This document shows positions 61,782-64,000 of a DNA stretch of 64,000 nt, piece after piece; positions within the stretch are counted from its first letter, which is position 1; the number at the start of each line of letters is the position of its first letter. This DNA comes from Woeseia oceani (lineage in GTDB: Bacteria > Pseudomonadota > Gammaproteobacteria > Steroidobacterales > Woeseiaceae): positions 2,965,001 through 3,029,000 of the forward strand of contig NZ_CP016268.1 in assembly GCF_001677435.1 (NCBI RefSeq), in the 5' to 3' direction. The position numbers and the translations under genes were made by a program. The notes under the pieces were generated by a model. The model was not told the DNA's origin and searched no databases. It worked only from the letters and a program-made list of their open reading frames with translations.

Positions 61782-64000
61782 TCAGAAGCGGTAGTTCACC
61801 GACACCCCTATCGTACGGGGTTGCGACAGGAACTGCTTGCTGCCATTGCCGAAATAGCCGCTGGCAGGCGCCGTTCCCATGTATGCCTCGGTGAACAAAC
61901 CGGTGACACCTCGTTCATTGCCCACATTGCGAATGAACAGCGTAGCATCCCAGTTCGACAACATCAGGGTGGTCGAAATATCCACCAGCGTGAATGCGTC
62001 GAGTTCCACATTGAACGTCGGCGTGTCATTGATCGCGTTACGGGTTTCCGACTGGTAGTAAGCGTGCACGCGGGTGATCCACTGCCTGTCTGCAGACAAG
62101 TCTTTGGTAAAGATACCGGTTGCGTTCAACGCATGTTCCGGTGTGCCCGGCAGCTGTGCCCCGGCCAGCGCACGCGGCACTGTCGGGTTATCCGGTGCAA
62201 ACAACGGCTCATCGAGTTCTGCGTTTACATAGGCGTAGCCGAGCCGGTATTCGAAGTAGTCATTGACCACGCCGTCCAGTTCCAGCTCGAGACCACTGCT
62301 GCTGGCCGACTCGCCGTTCTGGACGGAGAAGAAGCCCCAGTTCGTTGTTGCCGTGTTGACTTGTGGGTCGTCCCAGTCGACATAGAACACAGCGGCGGAC
62401 AAGCGGGTGCGCTCGAAGGTGCTCTTTATGCCCAACTCGTAGTTGATGACCGAATCCGAGTCGTAGCGCAGCCAGCCCGGGTCTTCCGCAAACGTGCCGG
62501 AGGTCGGTACGGCGTTCGCACCGCCACGGCGGTAGCCTTCTGAAACCGTACCGTAAATGGTCGAGTTCTCGGTGGCGTCCCAGGATGCATTCAGCTTGAA
62601 CAGGACATCATCATCCTTCACTTCGAAGTTGCTGGTTTCCGGGACAAACAATCCCGCATACAACGGCAGATCTACATAGGTCGTGTTGGTGAAATCGTTG
62701 TCAAAATAGCGGAAGCCAACGGTCGCCTGGAACTCATCGGTAAAGTTATACGACAATTCGCCGAATACCGACATATCTTCATAAGTCTCGCCGCGCTGGT
62801 AGTCGAAATCCATATCGCCCGTTACCACGGCTTCCAGGCCGGGCAGGAAAGCGTCCCACCAGGTCTTGAAACCGCGCACGAAACTTTGCTGGGTCGAGTC
62901 CAGATCCTGATCCTGGTAGAACGCACCAACCACGTACTGGAACGGATCGTCCGTGGTCGAAACCAGACGGAATTCCTGCACGATCGCCCGGTCGCCGTAG
63001 GTTCTGACCGCAGACGCCATCGGTCGCGGGTAGTTGTAATAGAAGGCGAGAAAACCGGCCTGCGCGTAAAAGCCGGTGTTCTCACTGACGCTTTCACCGT
63101 CATGATCGTACGCCGAGGTACTTGAGGTCAGGGTGGCAAAGCCCAGGTCGAACTCCATTTCCAAAGAGCCCAGCGTCACATCGCGTGACGAAGGTTCCAA
63201 CTGGATCGAGCCGTTCTCGTAACTTTGGTAGGTTCTGCCGTAGCCGTCAACGCCAACGGTTTCCTGCCGACGGCCGCCGATCTCGTCGCTTTGCGCCTGC
63301 AATGCCGCACGTAACTTGAAGCGGTCATTCGGTTCAAACAGAAACGATACCCGTCCGTAGTCGATATCAACGGTATCCGCATCTTCCACATTCCGGTAAC
63401 TGGCAGCGGGATCAAGCACACCGTTTGGCGCGACCGGAATGCCGTTTGCATCGAGTTCGTAGACATTAACGTAGTCGGTAAGACCCGGGTAATCCATGTG
63501 ACCGATATTGATACGCAATGCGGCAACATCGCTGAAGCCGAAGTTGCCAATGGCGTCCGCACTCCAGCCGTTGCCATCAGAGCCTTTCACATTGCTGCCT
63601 ACCACATTGACCTGACCGGAGTACTCGCTGAACTTCGGATCGCGGGTAATGTAACGAACCGTGCCGCCAAGCGAACCGGAGCCGTACAAGGTACCTTGCG
63701 GTCCGCGCAAAACTTCGACGCGCTCGAGGTCGCGCAACACAAAGTTGGCATACAGCGGTGTGTCGTTGACGTAGGTCGAGACCGTCGGGACTGCCGACAA
63801 GGAATAGTCGCCCAACGCTGCGCCATCAACGTTGACACCACGAATCATGATGCCGTTGATCACGCCCGAATTGCGGTAGCCGCGGTCAACAACCGCCACA
63901 CCCGGCATGGCACGCATCAGGTCGACCTGATCAGTGATCAGCGCGGCCTCCATCGCATCGCCACTGAAGGCGGAGATGTTGTACGGCACGTCCTGTACCG
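61782..64000 (-). CDS. TonB-dependent outer-membrane receptor (5' end outside window)
   Basis: At least 739 codons of a ligand-gated outer-membrane importer, cut at the right edge; the signal peptide and TonB box are missing. The visible part starts inside the plug (VPYNISAFSGDAME, MRAMPGVAVVDRGYR, LERVEVLRGPQGTLYGSGSLGGTVRYIT). It continues as a 22-strand barrel with segments such as ATVGFRYFDNDF and NSTIYGTVSEGYRRGGAN, and ends in phenylalanine (GVSVNYRF). The sequence plan is of the large FecA-like family common in Caulobacter- and Woeseia-like bacteria. The ligand is unknown. It heads a coupled group with the sulfotransferase, hydrolase and transporter genes. Confidence 0.92.
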   Translation of the reverse strand, partial: VQDVPYNISAFSGDAMEAALITDQVDLMRAMPGVAVVDRGYRNSGVINGIMIRGVNVDGAALGDYSLSAVPTVSTYVNDTPLYANFVLRDLERVEVLRGPQGTLYGSGSLGGTVRYITRDPKFSEYSGQVNVVGSNVKGSDGNGWSADAIGNFGFSDVAALRINIGHMDYPGLTDYVNVYELDANGIPVAPNGVLDPAASYRNVEDADTVDIDYGRVSFLFEPNDRFKLRAALQAQSDEIGGRRQETVGVDGYGRTYQSYENGSIQLEPSSRDVTLGSLEMEFDLGFATLTSSTSAYDHDGESVSENTGFYAQAGFLAFYYNYPRPMASAVRTYGDRAIVQEFRLVSTTDDPFQYVVGAFYQDQDLDSTQQSFVRGFKTWWDAFLPGLEAVVTGDMDFDYQRGETYEDMSVFGELSYNFTDEFQATVGFRYFDNDFTNTTYVDLPLYAGLFVPETSNFEVKDDDVLFKLNASWDATENSTIYGTVSEGYRRGGANAVPTSGTFAEDPGWLRYDSDSVINYELGIKSTFERTRLSAAVFYVDWDDPQVNTATTNWGFFSVQNGESASSSGLELELDGVVNDYFEYRLGYAYVNAELDEPLFAPDNPTVPRALAGAQLPGTPEHALNATGIFTKDLSADRQWITRVHAYYQSETRNAINDTPTFNVELDAFTLVDISTTLMLSNWDATLFIRNVGNERGVTGLFTEAYMGTAPASGYFGNGSKQFLSQPRTIGVSVNYRF

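Overview
The window reads as one contiguous, gene-dense stretch of a GC-rich (roughly 58-60 %) gammaproteobacterial chromosome. The basis is a nearly complete MSHA type IV pilus locus, a gammaproteobacterial CysB with cysJIH, Tat and lipoprotein exports, TonB receptors and several exported peptidases and amidohydrolases. A free-living, probably marine heterotroph (for example a Woeseia- or Steroidobacter-like lineage) would fit, but that placement is inference. I found no rRNA, tRNA, CRISPR array, insertion sequence or phage.

Layout. 1-14 kb: a secreted nuclease cut by the left edge, an alpha/beta-hydrolase-OsmC fusion, a zinc-ribbon microprotein, an exported metallo-beta-lactamase-fold enzyme, an AbgT-type exporter, a Tat-exported flavoprotein, a lipoprotein amidohydrolase, an M20 peptidase and small envelope proteins. 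14-21 kb: sulfate assimilation, with cysG and cysB divergent and cysJIH facing cysB. Between cysG and cysB sit a promoter, a 27-codon ORF with three consecutive Cys codons and an intrinsic terminator, which together look like a cysteine-responsive attenuator of cysB. 21.5-22.1 kb: a PagP-like outer-membrane acyltransferase behind a sigma-54-type promoter. 22-37 kb: fifteen co-directional MSHA pilus genes (mshI, I2, J, K, L, E, G, F-like, two major pilins, C, D, O, P, Q) with coupled or overlapping starts. 37-39 kb: sstT and ppa.

39.5-47.5 kb is the most novel region: an Ala-rich secreted repeat protein and an outer-membrane barrel, a subtilase, an ECF sigma factor with its anti-sigma, and, further on, a small lipoprotein. 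Four promoters with the same unusual architecture (GGAATAA..., 11 nt, CGTC/CGTA) stand before the Ala-rich gene, the subtilase, the sigma gene and the lipoprotein gene. I propose a self-contained ECF regulon building or processing a cell-surface structure.

47.6-64 kb: two exported M20-type peptidases, modABC for molybdate, a DeaD-type RNA helicase with a KPG-rich tail, a serine hydrolase, and a tightly overlapping minus-strand group (TonB receptor cut by the right edge, TPR-sulfotransferase, two-domain serine hydrolase, MFS transporter) that looks like one uptake and processing operon.
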